This document shows positions 41,277 to 51,044 of a DNA stretch of 64,000 nt, in pieces; the first letter of the stretch is position 1, and each line of letters opens with the position of its first letter. Position numbers and translations under genes: made by a program. The DNA is from an uncultured Pseudomonas sp. (GTDB lineage: Bacteria > Pseudomonadota > Gammaproteobacteria > Pseudomonadales > Pseudomonadaceae): the NCBI RefSeq assembly GCF_913774235.1, contig NZ_CAJYDW010000019.1, forward strand, positions 1-64,000. Direction: 5' to 3'. The notes beneath the pieces were generated by a model. The model was not told the DNA's origin, did not search any database, and saw only the letters and a program-made list of their open reading frames with translations.

Positions 41277-41723
41277 TCAGCCGCGGGCGGCGAGCTGTTC
41301 GCAGGCGGCTTCCAGCGCCAGGCGGTAGCCACTGGCGCCGAGCCCGCAGATGACCCCGACCGCCACGTCGGAAAAGTAGGAGTGGTGGCGGAAGGGTTCG
41401 CGCTTGTGCACGTTGGAGAGGTGCACTTCGATGAATGGGATGCTCACCGCGAGCAAGGCGTCACGTAGGGCGACGCTGGTATGGGTAAAGGCGGCCGGAT
41501 TGATCAGGATGAAATCCACCCCTTCGTCACGCGCGGCATGGATGCGGTCGATCAGTTGGTGCTCGGCGTTGCTTTGCAGGTAGTGCAGGCGATGCCCGGC
41601 GGCGCTGGCGCGGGCTTCGAGATCGGCGTTGATCTGGGCCAGGGTGGTGGCACCGTAGACGCCCGGCTCTCGGGTTCCCAGCAGATTCAGGTTGGGCCCA
41701 TGCAGTACCAGCAGATGCGCCAT
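41277..41723 (-). CDS. aroQ: Type II 3-dehydroquinate dehydratase
   Basis: Third step of the shikimate pathway. A 148-residue protein with [17 protein letters not shown] (Tyr24 region is the catalytic base), [16 protein letters not shown] and [19 protein letters not shown], the full type II signature. Placed directly before accB as in many gammaproteobacteria. Confidence 0.97.
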   Translation of the reverse strand: MAHLLVLHGPNLNLLGTREPGVYGATTLAQINADLEARASAAGHRLHYLQSNAEHQLIDRIHAARDEGVDFILINPAAFTHTSVALRDALLAVSIPFIEVHLSNVHKREPFRHHSYFSDVAVGVICGLGASGYRLALEAACEQLAARG

Positions 41724-41841
41724 AGCCGCTTTGCCTCACGTTTTCGCAACCAGATTGGCCGCGGACTATGCCGCAACCTGAGGTGACTGTCCAGTCGCTG
41801 GACGTTTGCCGGAAATGCCAGCACGTTGGGCGAAATTTCTT

Positions 41842-43605
41842 TTAATCGCTGGAGCTGAGCCTTTTTACCTCAGCCAGGCGGGCGAGAAAGCCGGTGGCGT
41901 CGATTTCGCCGACGATGCGAGCCGAGGTCTGTTCCTGGCCCTTGGCATCGTAGAACAGGATCGCTGGGGGGCCGAACAGGCCCTGGCGCTCCAACCATTG
42001 CCGCTGTTCCCGGTCGCTCGCCGTCATATCGAAGCGGATCAGTGTGAAATCCTGCAACTGCGCCTGCACCTTGGGATCGCCGAACACCTCGCGCTCGATG
42101 AGTTTGCAGCTGATGCACCAGTCGGCATAGACATCCACCAGCACCGGTCGCCCCTGGCCGAGACTGCTGGCCAAGGCCGCCGGATCGCTGAGGCTGTGCA
42201 TGACGTCCGCGCGGGCGGCCACGGCAGGCGCCGCGGCATCGCCCAGGGGGCGCAAGGGATCGCTGGCACCGCGCAGGGCGCCGATGCCGGCCGCCGCGCC
42301 ATAGACCACCAGGGTCAGGCCGGCCAGTTGCAGCAGCCGCTGACGGGGTGGCTTGGGCACGAATTCCAGGGCGCCGAGAAACAGCCCGACGCCGGCCGCC
42401 AGCAGGCCCCAGGCGGCCAGGGCCAATGGCCCCGGGAGCAACCGTTCGAGCAGCCACAGGGCCACCGCCAACAGCAGAACGCCGAAGGCGTTGCGCATGC
42501 CCACCAGCCAGGCGCCGCTGCGTGGCAGCAGGGCGCCACCACCGGCGGCGATGAGGATCAGCGGGGTACCCATGCCCAGGCCCAGGGCGAACAGCGCCAG
42601 TCCGCCGCCGAGCCAGTCGGCGGTGCTGCTGATATAGAGCAGCAGGCCCGCCAGGGGCGCCGAGACGCACGGCGAGACGATCAGGCTGGAGAGCACGCCC
42701 AGGGTGGCCGCGCCACCCAGGGAGCCGCCGCGGGTGCCGCTGGCCAGCTGTTCCAGGCGATCGCGGAGGACCGCCGGCAGGCGCAGTTCGAAGAGACCGA
42801 ACATGGCCAGGGCGAACATCGCGAACAGCGCGGCGAAGGGAATCAGCACCCAGGCCGACTGCAATTGCGCCTGCAGGTTGAGACTGGCGCCAAAGACCCC
42901 CATGAGCGCGCCCAGGGCAGCGAAGCTCAGGGCCATGGGCACCACGTAGGCCAGTGCCAGCAGCAGGCCACGTCCGGGACGCGCCTTGCCGGCCAGGACC
43001 ACCGCCGAGACGATGGGCAGCATCGGCAGGACGCAGGGAGTGAAGGTCAGCCCGAGTCCGGCGAGAAAGGCCAGCAGGATCCTGTTCCAGCCGAGCTGAT
43101 CGGGGACCGTAGCGGCCGCCGCCGGGGTCGCTGCGGTCGACATCGCAGGTCCGGCGATGTCCAGAGTACGGGTTTCCGGCGGATAGCAGAGACCGCGATC
43201 GGCGCAGCCCTGGTAGGTCACCTTTATCTGGCCGCCGCGGTCGGGCGTCAGGGGCAGGGGGATGTCGACGCCGGCGTGATAGACCTGGACGTCGCCGAAC
43301 CATTCATCGTGCTTGGGCTCGCCGGGCGGCAGGGCCACCGGCGCGGTCAGCAGACCGGGGTCGGCGTCGAAGGCGAAGCGTTGCCGATAGAGGTAATAGC
43401 CTTCGGCGATGATGAAGCGCACCTGGGGACGACCCTCGGCATCGCGGCGCTGCTCCAGGCGAAAGGCCTGATCCACCGGCAGGAATTGCTGACTGGGACG
43501 CTGGCCGCCCAGCCCCAGGTCGGCGGCCGGGCGTGGCGCGTCGAACAGACCCGCGGCGGCGGGCAGGGTCAGCAGCAGGGTGAGCAGGAACAGCAGGACA
43601 CGCAT
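41842..43605 (-). CDS. dsbD: Thiol:disulfide interchange protein DsbD
   Basis: Moves reducing power from cytoplasmic thioredoxin to periplasmic DsbC and cytochrome c maturation. The 587-residue protein has a signal peptide (1-19), the periplasmic alpha domain with the redox pair in GCADRGLCYPP, eight membrane helices with cysteines in FTPCVLPMLP and VSPCVSAPLAG, and a C-terminal thioredoxin domain with WCISCK. All three cysteine pairs are present, so it looks functional. It is 118 bases downstream of aroQ's start region and follows the GGDEF gene on the same strand. Confidence 0.95.
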   Translation of the reverse strand: MRVLLFLLTLLLTLPAAAGLFDAPRPAADLGLGGQRPSQQFLPVDQAFRLEQRRDAEGRPQVRFIIAEGYYLYRQRFAFDADPGLLTAPVALPPGEPKHDEWFGDVQVYHAGVDIPLPLTPDRGGQIKVTYQGCADRGLCYPPETRTLDIAGPAMSTAATPAAAATVPDQLGWNRILLAFLAGLGLTFTPCVLPMLPIVSAVVLAGKARPGRGLLLALAYVVPMALSFAALGALMGVFGASLNLQAQLQSAWVLIPFAALFAMFALAMFGLFELRLPAVLRDRLEQLASGTRGGSLGGAATLGVLSSLIVSPCVSAPLAGLLLYISSTADWLGGGLALFALGLGMGTPLILIAAGGGALLPRSGAWLVGMRNAFGVLLLAVALWLLERLLPGPLALAAWGLLAAGVGLFLGALEFVPKPPRQRLLQLAGLTLVVYGAAAGIGALRGASDPLRPLGDAAAPAVAARADVMHSLSDPAALASSLGQGRPVLVDVYADWCISCKLIEREVFGDPKVQAQLQDFTLIRFDMTASDREQRQWLERQGLFGPPAILFYDAKGQEQTSARIVGEIDATGFLARLAEVKRLSSSD

Positions 43606-43661
43606 GGGCTTCTCGACGATCGACAGCGGCCGATCATAGCAGAGGCGATGGCGGCTTCCGG

Positions 43662-45296
43662 CTAATCCTGGCCGTACTGGCGCACGCAGTTGCGGCCGGC
43701 GCGCTTGGCCGCGTAGAGCGCCTGGTCGGCCTGCTTGGCCAGCAGCGTCATCTCCTGGTTGGGCTGCAGCTGCGCCAGGCCGGCGCTGAAGGTGCAGCTG
43801 AGTTCCTTGGGCGGGGCGGGATAGTGGATCTCGGCGAAGCGCTGGCGGATCTCGTCGATCAGCCGGGTGGCGGTGGCCAAGTCGGTGTCGGGCAGGACGA
43901 TGGCGAATTCCTCGCCACCGTAGCGACCGATGTGGTCGGACTTGCGTAGCCGCTGCTTGAGGAACAGCGCCAGGCTCTTGATCACCCGGTCACCCATGGG
44001 GTGGCCGTAGTGGTCGTTGACCTGCTTGAAGTGGTCGATGTCCAGCATGGCGAAGGTGATCGGCCGTTGGGTGCGGCGGGCGCGGAAGCAGGCATCTTCC
44101 AGCAACTGCAGGGTATGGGTGTGGTTGTACAGGCCGGTGAGGCTGTCCTGGACGATGCGCGCCTGCAGGCTGCGCGCCCGGGCGGCGCGGGTGCGGACGG
44201 TGGCGATCAGGTGACGCGGCTTGATCGGTTTGGTGAGGAAGTCGTCGCCGCCTTCGCTCATGGCGTCCAGCTGCTTGTCGAGATCGTCCTCGGCCGAGAG
44301 ATAGATGATGGGCACGCTGACATAGCGCTCGTGCTGGCGGATGACCTTGGCCAGTTCGGTGCCGATGCACTCGGGCATGTACATGTCGAGGATGATCAGA
44401 TCGGGCACGAATTCGGCCAGGTGGGACATCACCGCGCCCGGCTGCATCAGGGTGCGGGTAACGATGCCGGCACTGTTGAGCGCCATTTCCGTGGCCATGG
44501 CCTGGGCGCGGGAGTCGTCCACCACCAGGGCGCGGATCGGATCGTAGTAGACGGTGCGGGTGAGGCTCTCGATCTTCTCCAGCAGTCGCGCCGAATCCAG
44601 GGTCCCGGTGTAGAACTCCTGGCCGCCAGCGCGGACCGCGGCCAGGCGAAAGGGGGTGTCGGCTTCCTGGTGGCTGTAGAACAGCACCGGCAGCTTGCGC
44701 TCCAGGCCGGCCTGGGCCTCCAGCGCCAACCGGATGCCGGCGCCGACGCCGCCGAAGTCCACGTCCATGACGATGACCGCCGGGTGGCGGCTGTCCATCA
44801 TCTGGCGGAATTCCTCGGCGCCGCGGCAGATCTGGATCACCACACCGAAGTATTCCATCTGCTGCGCCAGGCGCTCGGCACGCTCGGTATCGAGCAGGGC
44901 GATGTAGATCGGCTTGCGCAGCGGCGGCAGGCTGGTGGTTTCCAGTTGGTCGCCCTGGCGCAGGCCGGTGCGCGACAGGCTCTGCATGGCCTGGCTGAGC
45001 TCGGTGATGGCCTGGCTGTTGAGGCGGCCGCGATTGGCCGCGACCTGACCCAGGGTGGCACCTATGGTCTCGGCGAGTTCGGCGTGTCCCTGCTGGTCGA
45101 AGCGCTTGGCATATTGCAGCAGGCGGACGTTGGCATCGGTCAGCTCGGCGAGACTGCTGGCGTTCCACTCGTCCCGCTGCAGTCGCTGCCAGATCTCGAG
45201 GACCTGGCGCGACTGATGAATGACCCGCTGGGCGAAGTGCAGCTTCAGGCGGTCGCGGCTCGGGTCTTCAGGTTCGCTCACGAAATGATCCGTCAT
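43662..45296 (-). CDS. gcbA: Diguanylate cyclase response regulator (GcbA-like)
   Basis: A 544-residue protein: a helical N-terminal segment (1-115) resembling an HPt bundle without a phosphorylatable histidine, a degenerate receiver (about 130-245), a canonical receiver (about 255-375, ALVVDDSRAQ with phospho-Asp in LIILDMYMPE and Lys in LTKPIKP), and a GGDEF domain with intact RYGGEEF. Upstream of it RKSD five residues before GGEEF is a c-di-GMP inhibitory I-site. Position beside dsbD and DUF2333 matches GcbA/AdcA of pseudomonads, which promotes surface attachment and dispersal. Symbol given on architecture and context. Confidence 0.88.
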   Translation of the reverse strand: MTDHFVSEPEDPSRDRLKLHFAQRVIHQSRQVLEIWQRLQRDEWNASSLAELTDANVRLLQYAKRFDQQGHAELAETIGATLGQVAANRGRLNSQAITELSQAMQSLSRTGLRQGDQLETTSLPPLRKPIYIALLDTERAERLAQQMEYFGVVIQICRGAEEFRQMMDSRHPAVIVMDVDFGGVGAGIRLALEAQAGLERKLPVLFYSHQEADTPFRLAAVRAGGQEFYTGTLDSARLLEKIESLTRTVYYDPIRALVVDDSRAQAMATEMALNSAGIVTRTLMQPGAVMSHLAEFVPDLIILDMYMPECIGTELAKVIRQHERYVSVPIIYLSAEDDLDKQLDAMSEGGDDFLTKPIKPRHLIATVRTRAARARSLQARIVQDSLTGLYNHTHTLQLLEDACFRARRTQRPITFAMLDIDHFKQVNDHYGHPMGDRVIKSLALFLKQRLRKSDHIGRYGGEEFAIVLPDTDLATATRLIDEIRQRFAEIHYPAPPKELSCTFSAGLAQLQPNQEMTLLAKQADQALYAAKRAGRNCVRQYGQD

Positions 45297-45548
45297 TCTT
45301 GAGTTGATGGCTCTATGCTACCAATTGAAGACCGGCAGGGAAGAGACGTTACCCTGGTTAGCGGCGGCGATGCCGCTCGCACGGACACTGCCGGTCGCTT
45401 CTGGAGTAGCGTCCGTCGCCTGTTACCCTAGTCTCGAGGATGACCGCCGACGCGACCCTGCCGCCTGCGCCCGATCCAAGCGCGCAACCGGCGGCGCCGG
45501 CGACAGTCCAAGCGCAGACCCCTTTGAAATCATTGCAAGGAATTGCCC

Positions 45549-46565
45549 ATGCGGGAGTGGAATATGAGGTCGGGATGGCTCCGGCTGGTAGCGGTGCTGG
45601 TGGCACTCTATCTGCTGGTCACCCTGGCGATCGGCTGGTACTGGAGTCGCGAACCGGAGTTCTTCCCGGTGCAGCAGCACGCCCAGGAGGCCGCTGCCGC
45701 CAGCGGACGCAAGCTGGTGCTGGGCTACACCACCGTCGAGACGCTCAAGCAGGTGGCCTCCACCCTGCTCGACAAGCCGGGCGGCTACCTCTCCAACGAC
45801 ATCCTGCCACCGGGCGTCTGGCTGGACGACATGCCGTCCTGGGAATACGGCGTGTTGGTGCAGACCCGCGACCTAGCCCGCGCCCTGCGTAAGGACTTCG
45901 CCCGCTCCCAGTCGCAGTCCACCGAGGACGTCGACCTGGCCCAGGCCGAGCCGCGCTTCAACTTCGACAACCACAGCTGGGCCATGCCCTCGTCGGAATC
46001 CGAGTATCGCGCCGGCATTGCCTCCCTGGATCGCTACCTGGCCCGCCTGGGTGGCCAGAATACCCAGGGCCAGCCAGCCGCCTACTTCTATTCGCGCTCC
46101 GACAACCTGCGCAACTGGCTGGGTGACGTCGAAACCCGCCTGGGCTCGCTGTCCCAGCGGCTCTCCGCCAGCGTCGGCCGCGTGCGCCTGGATGCCGAGG
46201 TGCGGCCGGACCAGGACATCCCCGCCGGCCAGGTGCCGGAGGTACACGAGCAGCGCGTCGAGACGCCCTGGCTGCAGATCGACAACGTCTTCTACGAAGC
46301 CCGTGGCCAGGCCTGGGCGCTGTCGCACATCCTGCGCGCCATCGAGGTGGACTTCGCCGACACCCTGGCCAAGAAGAACGCCACGGTGAACGTGCGCGAG
46401 ATCATCCGCGAGCTGGAGGCGGCGCAGCAGCCGATCTGGAGTCCGATGATCCTCAACGGCAGCGGCTTCGGCATCCTGGCCAACCACTCGCTGGTGATCG
46501 CCAACTACATCTCCCGCGCCAATGCCGCCATCATCGATCTGCGCCAGCTACTGGAACAGGGCTGA
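45549..46565 (+). CDS. DUF2333 family inner-membrane protein
   Basis: A 338-residue protein with a short basic head and one N-terminal membrane helix (LVAVLVALYLLVTLAIGWYW), the rest probably periplasmic and helical. I chose ATG 45549, which has AAGGA 8 bases upstream; ATG 45564 (with GGAG) is also possible. The 252 bases before it, shared with the divergent GGDEF gene, show no feature I can name. Function unknown; it overlaps the Nudix gene by one base (TGATG). Confidence 0.85.
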   Translation: MREWNMRSGWLRLVAVLVALYLLVTLAIGWYWSREPEFFPVQQHAQEAAAASGRKLVLGYTTVETLKQVASTLLDKPGGYLSNDILPPGVWLDDMPSWEYGVLVQTRDLARALRKDFARSQSQSTEDVDLAQAEPRFNFDNHSWAMPSSESEYRAGIASLDRYLARLGGQNTQGQPAAYFYSRSDNLRNWLGDVETRLGSLSQRLSASVGRVRLDAEVRPDQDIPAGQVPEVHEQRVETPWLQIDNVFYEARGQAWALSHILRAIEVDFADTLAKKNATVNVREIIRELEAAQQPIWSPMILNGSGFGILANHSLVIANYISRANAAIIDLRQLLEQG

Positions 46566-47116
46566 TGGTGATCGACGAGCGCGAGGCGGCCCATCGCGCC
46601 GCGTCCGACCGGGAAGCGGTGGTCTGGGTCGATCGTGACGACCGTATCCAGGGCCACCTGCCACGGGCGGAATTACGCGCTCGTGGCTTGATCGGTCGCT
46701 GCACCTTCATCCTGCTGTTCAATGGCGCGGGCGAACTCTGCGTGCACCGCCGTACCCTGAGCAAGGCGCTCTACCCGGGCTACTGGGACGTGGCCGCCGG
46801 TGGCATGGTGGCGCCGGGGGAAAGCTACGCCGAGTCCGCGGCGCGGGAACTGGCGGAGGAACTGGGCGTGAGTGGCGTCCCCCTGCGCGAGCACGGCACC
46901 TTCTATTACGAGGAGCCGGGCAATCGGCTCTGGGGCGGGGTGTTCAGCGCCCGCTGGGACGGCCCGCTGCGACTGCAGCCGGAAGAGGTACTGGAGGCGC
47001 GCTTTCTTGCGCCCGCGGTCATCGTCGAGCAGGCCCGCGAGGTGCCCTATTGCCCGGACTCGCTGGCCGCGCTGCGGCTCGTCCTGAACGGTGCCGATGT
47101 CGCATCCCTGCCTTAA
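46565..47116 (+). CDS. Nudix hydrolase (YfcD-like)
   Basis: A 183-residue protein with the Nudix box in GGMVAPGESYAESAARELAE followed by ELG, including the REUxEE metal-binding core. An N-terminal RAELRARGLIGRCTF segment and the lack of extra domains resemble YfcD-type isopentenyl-diphosphate-isomerase-like Nudix proteins; substrate unknown. Start overlaps the DUF2333 stop. Confidence 0.88.
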   Translation: MVIDEREAAHRAASDREAVVWVDRDDRIQGHLPRAELRARGLIGRCTFILLFNGAGELCVHRRTLSKALYPGYWDVAAGGMVAPGESYAESAARELAEELGVSGVPLREHGTFYYEEPGNRLWGGVFSARWDGPLRLQPEEVLEARFLAPAVIVEQAREVPYCPDSLAALRLVLNGADVASLP

Positions 47117-47274
47117 TTTCTCGCATTCGTCCCTTAGCATCCGGCGACGATGCTGCTACATTGCGCGGCCCCGGAATAGCGCGGCCCGAGCCGGCCGGCG
47201 CAGCTTCCAAGGTTGCCTCCAGGCGTCCGTCGCCTGGTGCCCGACGCCTGTCCCCGAGCTGGGAGGACCGCCCC

Positions 47275-47619
47275 TTGAGCAAGAAATCCACATCCCTGTC
47301 GGACCTCAGCCGTCTGGTGTATTCCACCGACGTGGGGCGTATTCGTCCGGAAGAGCCGGCCGCCCCTAAGCCCACCGGCGACGGCATCGCCCGGGTGCGG
47401 CGCGAGACCAAGGGCCGCGGCGGCAAGACGGTGACCACTGTCACCGGCGTGCCACTCGAGGGTGATGAACTCAAGGACCTGGCCAGCGCGCTGAAACGCC
47501 GCTGCGGCACCGGCGGTGCGCTCAAGGAGGGCGTCATCGAGATCCAGGGCGACCACGTCGAACTGCTGGTCGGCGAACTCGAGAAGCGCGGCTTCAAGAC
47601 CAAACGCTCGGGCGGCTAG
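47275..47619 (+). CDS. yciH: SUI1/YciH-family translation initiation factor-like protein
   Basis: A 114-residue protein related to eIF1. The N-terminal [12 protein letters not shown] and C-terminal [20 protein letters not shown] match YciH. No ATG is available where homology begins; the start is the TTG at 47275, with a strong GGGAGGA 8 bases before. YciH influences initiation accuracy and stress translation in E. coli. Confidence 0.9.
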   Translation: MSKKSTSLSDLSRLVYSTDVGRIRPEEPAAPKPTGDGIARVRRETKGRGGKTVTTVTGVPLEGDELKDLASALKRRCGTGGALKEGVIEIQGDHVELLVGELEKRGFKTKRSGG

Positions 47620-47704
47620 CACGTCTGGTCTGGCCCCGGCATACAACTTACCGCCCCTGTCGGCGGTCCATCCAAGCAAGATTCCCTACAGGAGATTCCC
47701 GCGA

Positions 47705-49618
47705 ATGTCCCCACGACGCACGCGCAAAGACGACGGCAGCCAGTGGACCGTGGCGGACAGCCGCAGTGTCTACGGTATTCGCCACTGGGGCGCCGGCTAC
47801 TTCGCCATCAGCGACGCCGGCAACGTGGAAGTACGCCCCCATGGTCCGGACGGTCAGCCGATCGACCTGCACGTGCTGGTCGGCCAGTTGCGCGAGGCAG
47901 GGCTCTCGCTGCCGCTGCTGGTGCGTTTCCCCGATATTCTCCAGGGCCAGGTACGCCACCTGACCGGCGCCTTCGACCGCAACATCGAGCGGCTCGACTA
48001 CCAGGGCCGCTACACCGCCCTCTATCCGATCAAGGTCAACCAGCAGGAAGCGGTGGTGGAGAACATCATCGCCACCCGCGACGTCTCCATCGGCCTGGAA
48101 GCCGGTTCCAAGCCGGAACTAATGGCGGTGCTGGCGCTGGCGCCCAAGGGCGGCACCATCGTCTGCAACGGCTACAAGGACCGCGAATTCATCCGCCTGG
48201 CGCTGATGGGCCAGAAGCTCGGGCATAGTGTCTTCATCGTCATCGAGAAGGAATCCGAGGTGCCGTTGGTGATCGAGGAGGCCGCCGAACTCAAGGTCAC
48301 GCCCCAGGTCGGCCTACGGGTACGGCTGTCGTCCTTGGCCTCGAGCAAGTGGGCCGATACGGGTGGCGAGAAATCCAAGTTCGGCCTGTCCGCCGCCCAG
48401 CTGCTGTCGGTGATCGAGCGCTTCCGCGCCGCCGGACTGGAGCAAGGCGTGCGCCTGCTGCACTTCCACATGGGCTCGCAGATCGCCAACCTGGCCGACT
48501 ACCGCCAGGGCTTCCGCGAAGCCATCCGCTACTACGCCGAGCTGCGCGCCCTGGGCCTGCCGCTGGATCACATCGACGTCGGTGGCGGTCTGGGCGTGGA
48601 CTACGACGGCACCCACTCGCGCAATGCCAGCTCCATCAACTACGACATGGACGACTACGCCGGTACCGTGGTCGGCATGCTCAAGGAGTTCTGCGACCAG
48701 CAGGAATTGCCGCATCCGAACATCTTTTCGGAAAGCGGCCGCGCCATGACCGCGCACCACGCCATGCTGGTGATGCAGGTCACCGACGTCGAGCGCCACA
48801 ACGACAGCGTGCCGGCCAGCGAGCGTTTCGAAGGCAAGGCCGAGGTGGTGCAGTGGCTGGCCGAGCTGCTCGGCGACACCGATCCGGAGATGGTCACCGA
48901 AACCTACTGGCGCGCCACCCAGTACGTCAGCGAGGCCGCCGCCCAGTACGCCGCGGGCAGCCTCAGCCTGGGCGACAAGGCGTTGGCCGAGCAGTGCTAC
49001 TTCGCCATCTGCCGGCGCCTGTACAACCAGCTCAAGGCGCGCCAGCGCTCCCACCGCCAGGTGCTCGACGAACTCAACGACAAGCTGGCCGACAAGTACA
49101 TCTGCAACTTCTCGGTGTTCCAGAGCCTGCCGGATACCTGGGCAATCGACCAGATCCTGCCCATCGTGCCCCTCACTCGCCTGGACGAGGAGCCGGTGCG
49201 CCGCGCCGTGCTACAGGACCTCACCTGCGACTCCGACGGCAAGATCAAGCAATACGTCGACGAGCAGAGCATCGAGACCAGCCTGCCGGTGCACGAGGTG
49301 CGGGAAGGCGAGGACTACCTGCTGGCGGTGTTCCTGGTGGGGGCCTACCAGGAGATCCTCGGCGACATGCACAACCTGTTCGGCGACACCGACTCGGTGA
49401 ACGTCTACCAGGACGCCGACGGCAGCGTGCGCCATGGCGGCATCGAGACTCACGACACCATCGAGGACATGCTCAGGTACGTGCACCTCTCGCCCGAAGA
49501 GCTGATGACCTATTACCGCGACAAGGTCGCCAGCGCCCGGCTCACCGCCCGCGAGCGGACCCAGTTCCTCGACGCCATGCGCCTGGGGCTGACCCGCTCT
49601 TCCTATCTGGCTGGCTGA
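47705..49618 (+). CDS. speA: Biosynthetic arginine decarboxylase
   Basis: Converts arginine to agmatine, the first step to putrescine. The 637-residue PLP enzyme (fold type III) binds cofactor at Lys110 in [10 protein letters not shown]; other motifs are [20 protein letters not shown] and [14 protein letters not shown]. Start at ATG 47705 with CAGGAGA upstream. It follows yciH by 85 bases, the arrangement seen in P. aeruginosa. Confidence 0.97.
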   Translation: MSPRRTRKDDGSQWTVADSRSVYGIRHWGAGYFAISDAGNVEVRPHGPDGQPIDLHVLVGQLREAGLSLPLLVRFPDILQGQVRHLTGAFDRNIERLDYQGRYTALYPIKVNQQEAVVENIIATRDVSIGLEAGSKPELMAVLALAPKGGTIVCNGYKDREFIRLALMGQKLGHSVFIVIEKESEVPLVIEEAAELKVTPQVGLRVRLSSLASSKWADTGGEKSKFGLSAAQLLSVIERFRAAGLEQGVRLLHFHMGSQIANLADYRQGFREAIRYYAELRALGLPLDHIDVGGGLGVDYDGTHSRNASSINYDMDDYAGTVVGMLKEFCDQQELPHPNIFSESGRAMTAHHAMLVMQVTDVERHNDSVPASERFEGKAEVVQWLAELLGDTDPEMVTETYWRATQYVSEAAAQYAAGSLSLGDKALAEQCYFAICRRLYNQLKARQRSHRQVLDELNDKLADKYICNFSVFQSLPDTWAIDQILPIVPLTRLDEEPVRRAVLQDLTCDSDGKIKQYVDEQSIETSLPVHEVREGEDYLLAVFLVGAYQEILGDMHNLFGDTDSVNVYQDADGSVRHGGIETHDTIEDMLRYVHLSPEELMTYYRDKVASARLTARERTQFLDAMRLGLTRSSYLAG

Positions 49619-49628
49619 GACGGCGAAC

Positions 49629-49666
49629 CCTGACGGCCGGGTAGGCTCTATAGCCTTGCCGTCAGG
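49629..49666 (+). other. Nested inverted repeat after speA
   Basis: CCTGACGGC and GCCGTCAGG enclose a second palindrome GGCT-CTA-TAGCC. It can fold as a long hairpin just after the speA stop, but there is no T-run, so any terminator role would be Rho-dependent or partial. Confidence 0.5.
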
Positions 49667-49682
49667 ATGGAGGAGAGGATTC

Positions 49683-49937
49683 ATGAAGCTGCGTACGGCG
49701 TCGCTGCTGTTGAGCTGCCTGGTACTGGCCGCGTGCGGCAAGGTGACCCAGGAAAACTATTCCCGGCTCAAGGCCGGCCAGACCAAGGCGGAAGTGGAGC
49801 AGATCCTGGGCGCGCCCACGGAATGCGCCGGTGCCCTGGGCGTCACCACCTGTACCTGGGGTGATCGCGGCTCCTTCATCAGCGTGCAGTATCTCAACGA
49901 CAAGGTGGCGATGTTCGCCGGGCAGGGGCTGCGATGA
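49683..49937 (+). CDS. Small SmpA/OmlA-like outer-membrane lipoprotein
   Basis: An 84-residue protein with a lipoprotein signal and lipobox LAAC (lipidated Cys18). The mature part has the small alpha/beta pattern of BamE/OmlA-like domains: YSRLKAGQTKAEVEQILGAP, then CTWGDRG and a final strand. It is preceded by GGAGGAGAGG and overlaps the lipocalin gene by 4 bases. Unlike BamE it is short and next to Blc, so a Bam role is not implied. Confidence 0.85.
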   Translation: MKLRTASLLLSCLVLAACGKVTQENYSRLKAGQTKAEVEQILGAPTECAGALGVTTCTWGDRGSFISVQYLNDKVAMFAGQGLR

Positions 49938-50497
49938 AAACTTCTACCAAACTGTTGCTGCTGGCGGGTGCCGCCGGTCTGCTAGCGGCCTGCGCCAGTG
50001 GCCCGAAGCCGGTACCGCCGCTCACCGCCGGCAACGTCGACCTGCAGCGCTACCAGGGGCACTGGTACGAACTGGCGCGGCTGCCGATGTTCTTCCAGCG
50101 CAACTGCGCCCAGTCCGAGGCCAACTACCACGTCATGGCCGATGGCAAGGTCGCGGTGTTCAACCGTTGCCGCACCCTGGATGGCAAGGTCCAGGAAGCC
50201 ACGGGCACTGCCACGCCGATCAAGCCGGGCGTGACCGATCGCCTGGAAGTCCGCTTCGATACCTGGTTCAGCGGGGTATTGCCCAACGTCGCCAAAGGGC
50301 CGTACTGGATTCTCTACGTCGACGACGACTACAAGACCGCGCTGGTGGGTAGTCCCGACCGCAAGTACCTCTGGCTGCTGGCGCGCAGTCCCGAGATATC
50401 GTCGGCGCAAAGCGAGAAGCTGCTGCGTATCGCCCGTGAGAAGGGCTACAACCTCAATCGTCTGGTCTGGCGCGAGACCGACGCCCATATGCCTTGA
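49934..50497 (+). CDS. blc: Bacterial lipocalin lipoprotein (Blc)
   Basis: A 187-residue outer-membrane lipoprotein with lipobox LAAC (Cys20) and the lipocalin signature RYQGHWYELARLPMFFQRNC (GxW). The barrel continues to WLLARSPEIS, the second lipocalin motif. Blc proteins bind fatty acids or lysophospholipids. Translationally coupled with the upstream small lipoprotein. Confidence 0.92.
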   Translation: MKTSTKLLLLAGAAGLLAACASGPKPVPPLTAGNVDLQRYQGHWYELARLPMFFQRNCAQSEANYHVMADGKVAVFNRCRTLDGKVQEATGTATPIKPGVTDRLEVRFDTWFSGVLPNVAKGPYWILYVDDDYKTALVGSPDRKYLWLLARSPEISSAQSEKLLRIAREKGYNLNRLVWRETDAHMP

Positions 50498-50514
50498 GTG
50501 ACAGGAGCCCGTTC

Positions 50515-51009
50515 ATGAAACTCTGGACCGATGCCTTCGCCGACAACGGCTTCATGCCCAAGCGCCACGAATTCGATGTGGCCGACTTCAGCGCCCACGG
50601 CGACAACGTCTCGCCTGCCCTGCAATGGGCCGACCTGCCGGCCGACGCCAAGAGCCTGGCGCTGACCGTCTACGATCCGGATGCCCCTACCGGCAGCGGC
50701 TTCTGGCACTGGGTCGTGGTCAACATCCCGGTCGGCACCCAGGGCCTGGCGGAAGACGCCGGCCGTGCCGATGGCTCGGGCCTGCCGGCGGGCGCCCTGC
50801 AACTGATCAACGACTACGGCACCCGCGGCTTCGGCGGCGCGGCGCCGCCCAAGGGTGACAAACCGCACCGCTACATCTTCCAGCTGCATGCGCTCAAGGT
50901 CGATCAACTGCCGGTGCCAGCGGACGCGACCAATGCCGTCGGTCGCTTCATGATCCACCTGAACCAGTTGGCCTCTGCGACCTATACCGGTCTCTACGAG
51001 ATCAAATAG
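50515..51009 (+). CDS. YbhB/YbcL-family phosphatidylethanolamine-binding (PEBP) protein
   Basis: A 164-residue single-domain PEBP protein, cytoplasmic (no signal). The ligand site shows VYDPDAPTGSGFWHWVV and the GGAAPPKGDKPHRYIFQLHA strand. ATG 50515 with CAGGAG upstream is the start. Role of these proteins in bacteria is unclear. It converges with the cysteine hydrolase gene. Confidence 0.92.
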   Translation: MKLWTDAFADNGFMPKRHEFDVADFSAHGDNVSPALQWADLPADAKSLALTVYDPDAPTGSGFWHWVVVNIPVGTQGLAEDAGRADGSGLPAGALQLINDYGTRGFGGAAPPKGDKPHRYIFQLHALKVDQLPVPADATNAVGRFMIHLNQLASATYTGLYEIK

Positions 51010-51017
51010 GGTACTGA

Positions 51018-51044
51018 ACGGACGAGCTAGAACAGCTCGTCCGT
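51018..51044. terminator. Hairpin at the PEBP/cysteine hydrolase convergent junction
   Basis: ACGGACGAGCT-AGAAC-AGCTCGTCCGT is a perfect 11-bp stem with a 5-base loop. It overlaps the last codons and stop of the minus-strand hydrolase. No T-run follows on either strand, so it may terminate weakly or protect both 3' ends. Confidence 0.6.

Noticed and set aside
45440-45892. 150-codon plus-strand open frame overlapping the DUF2333 gene
   Set aside because: Ala/Pro-rich start without homology and it runs out of frame through the well-supported DUF2333 gene.
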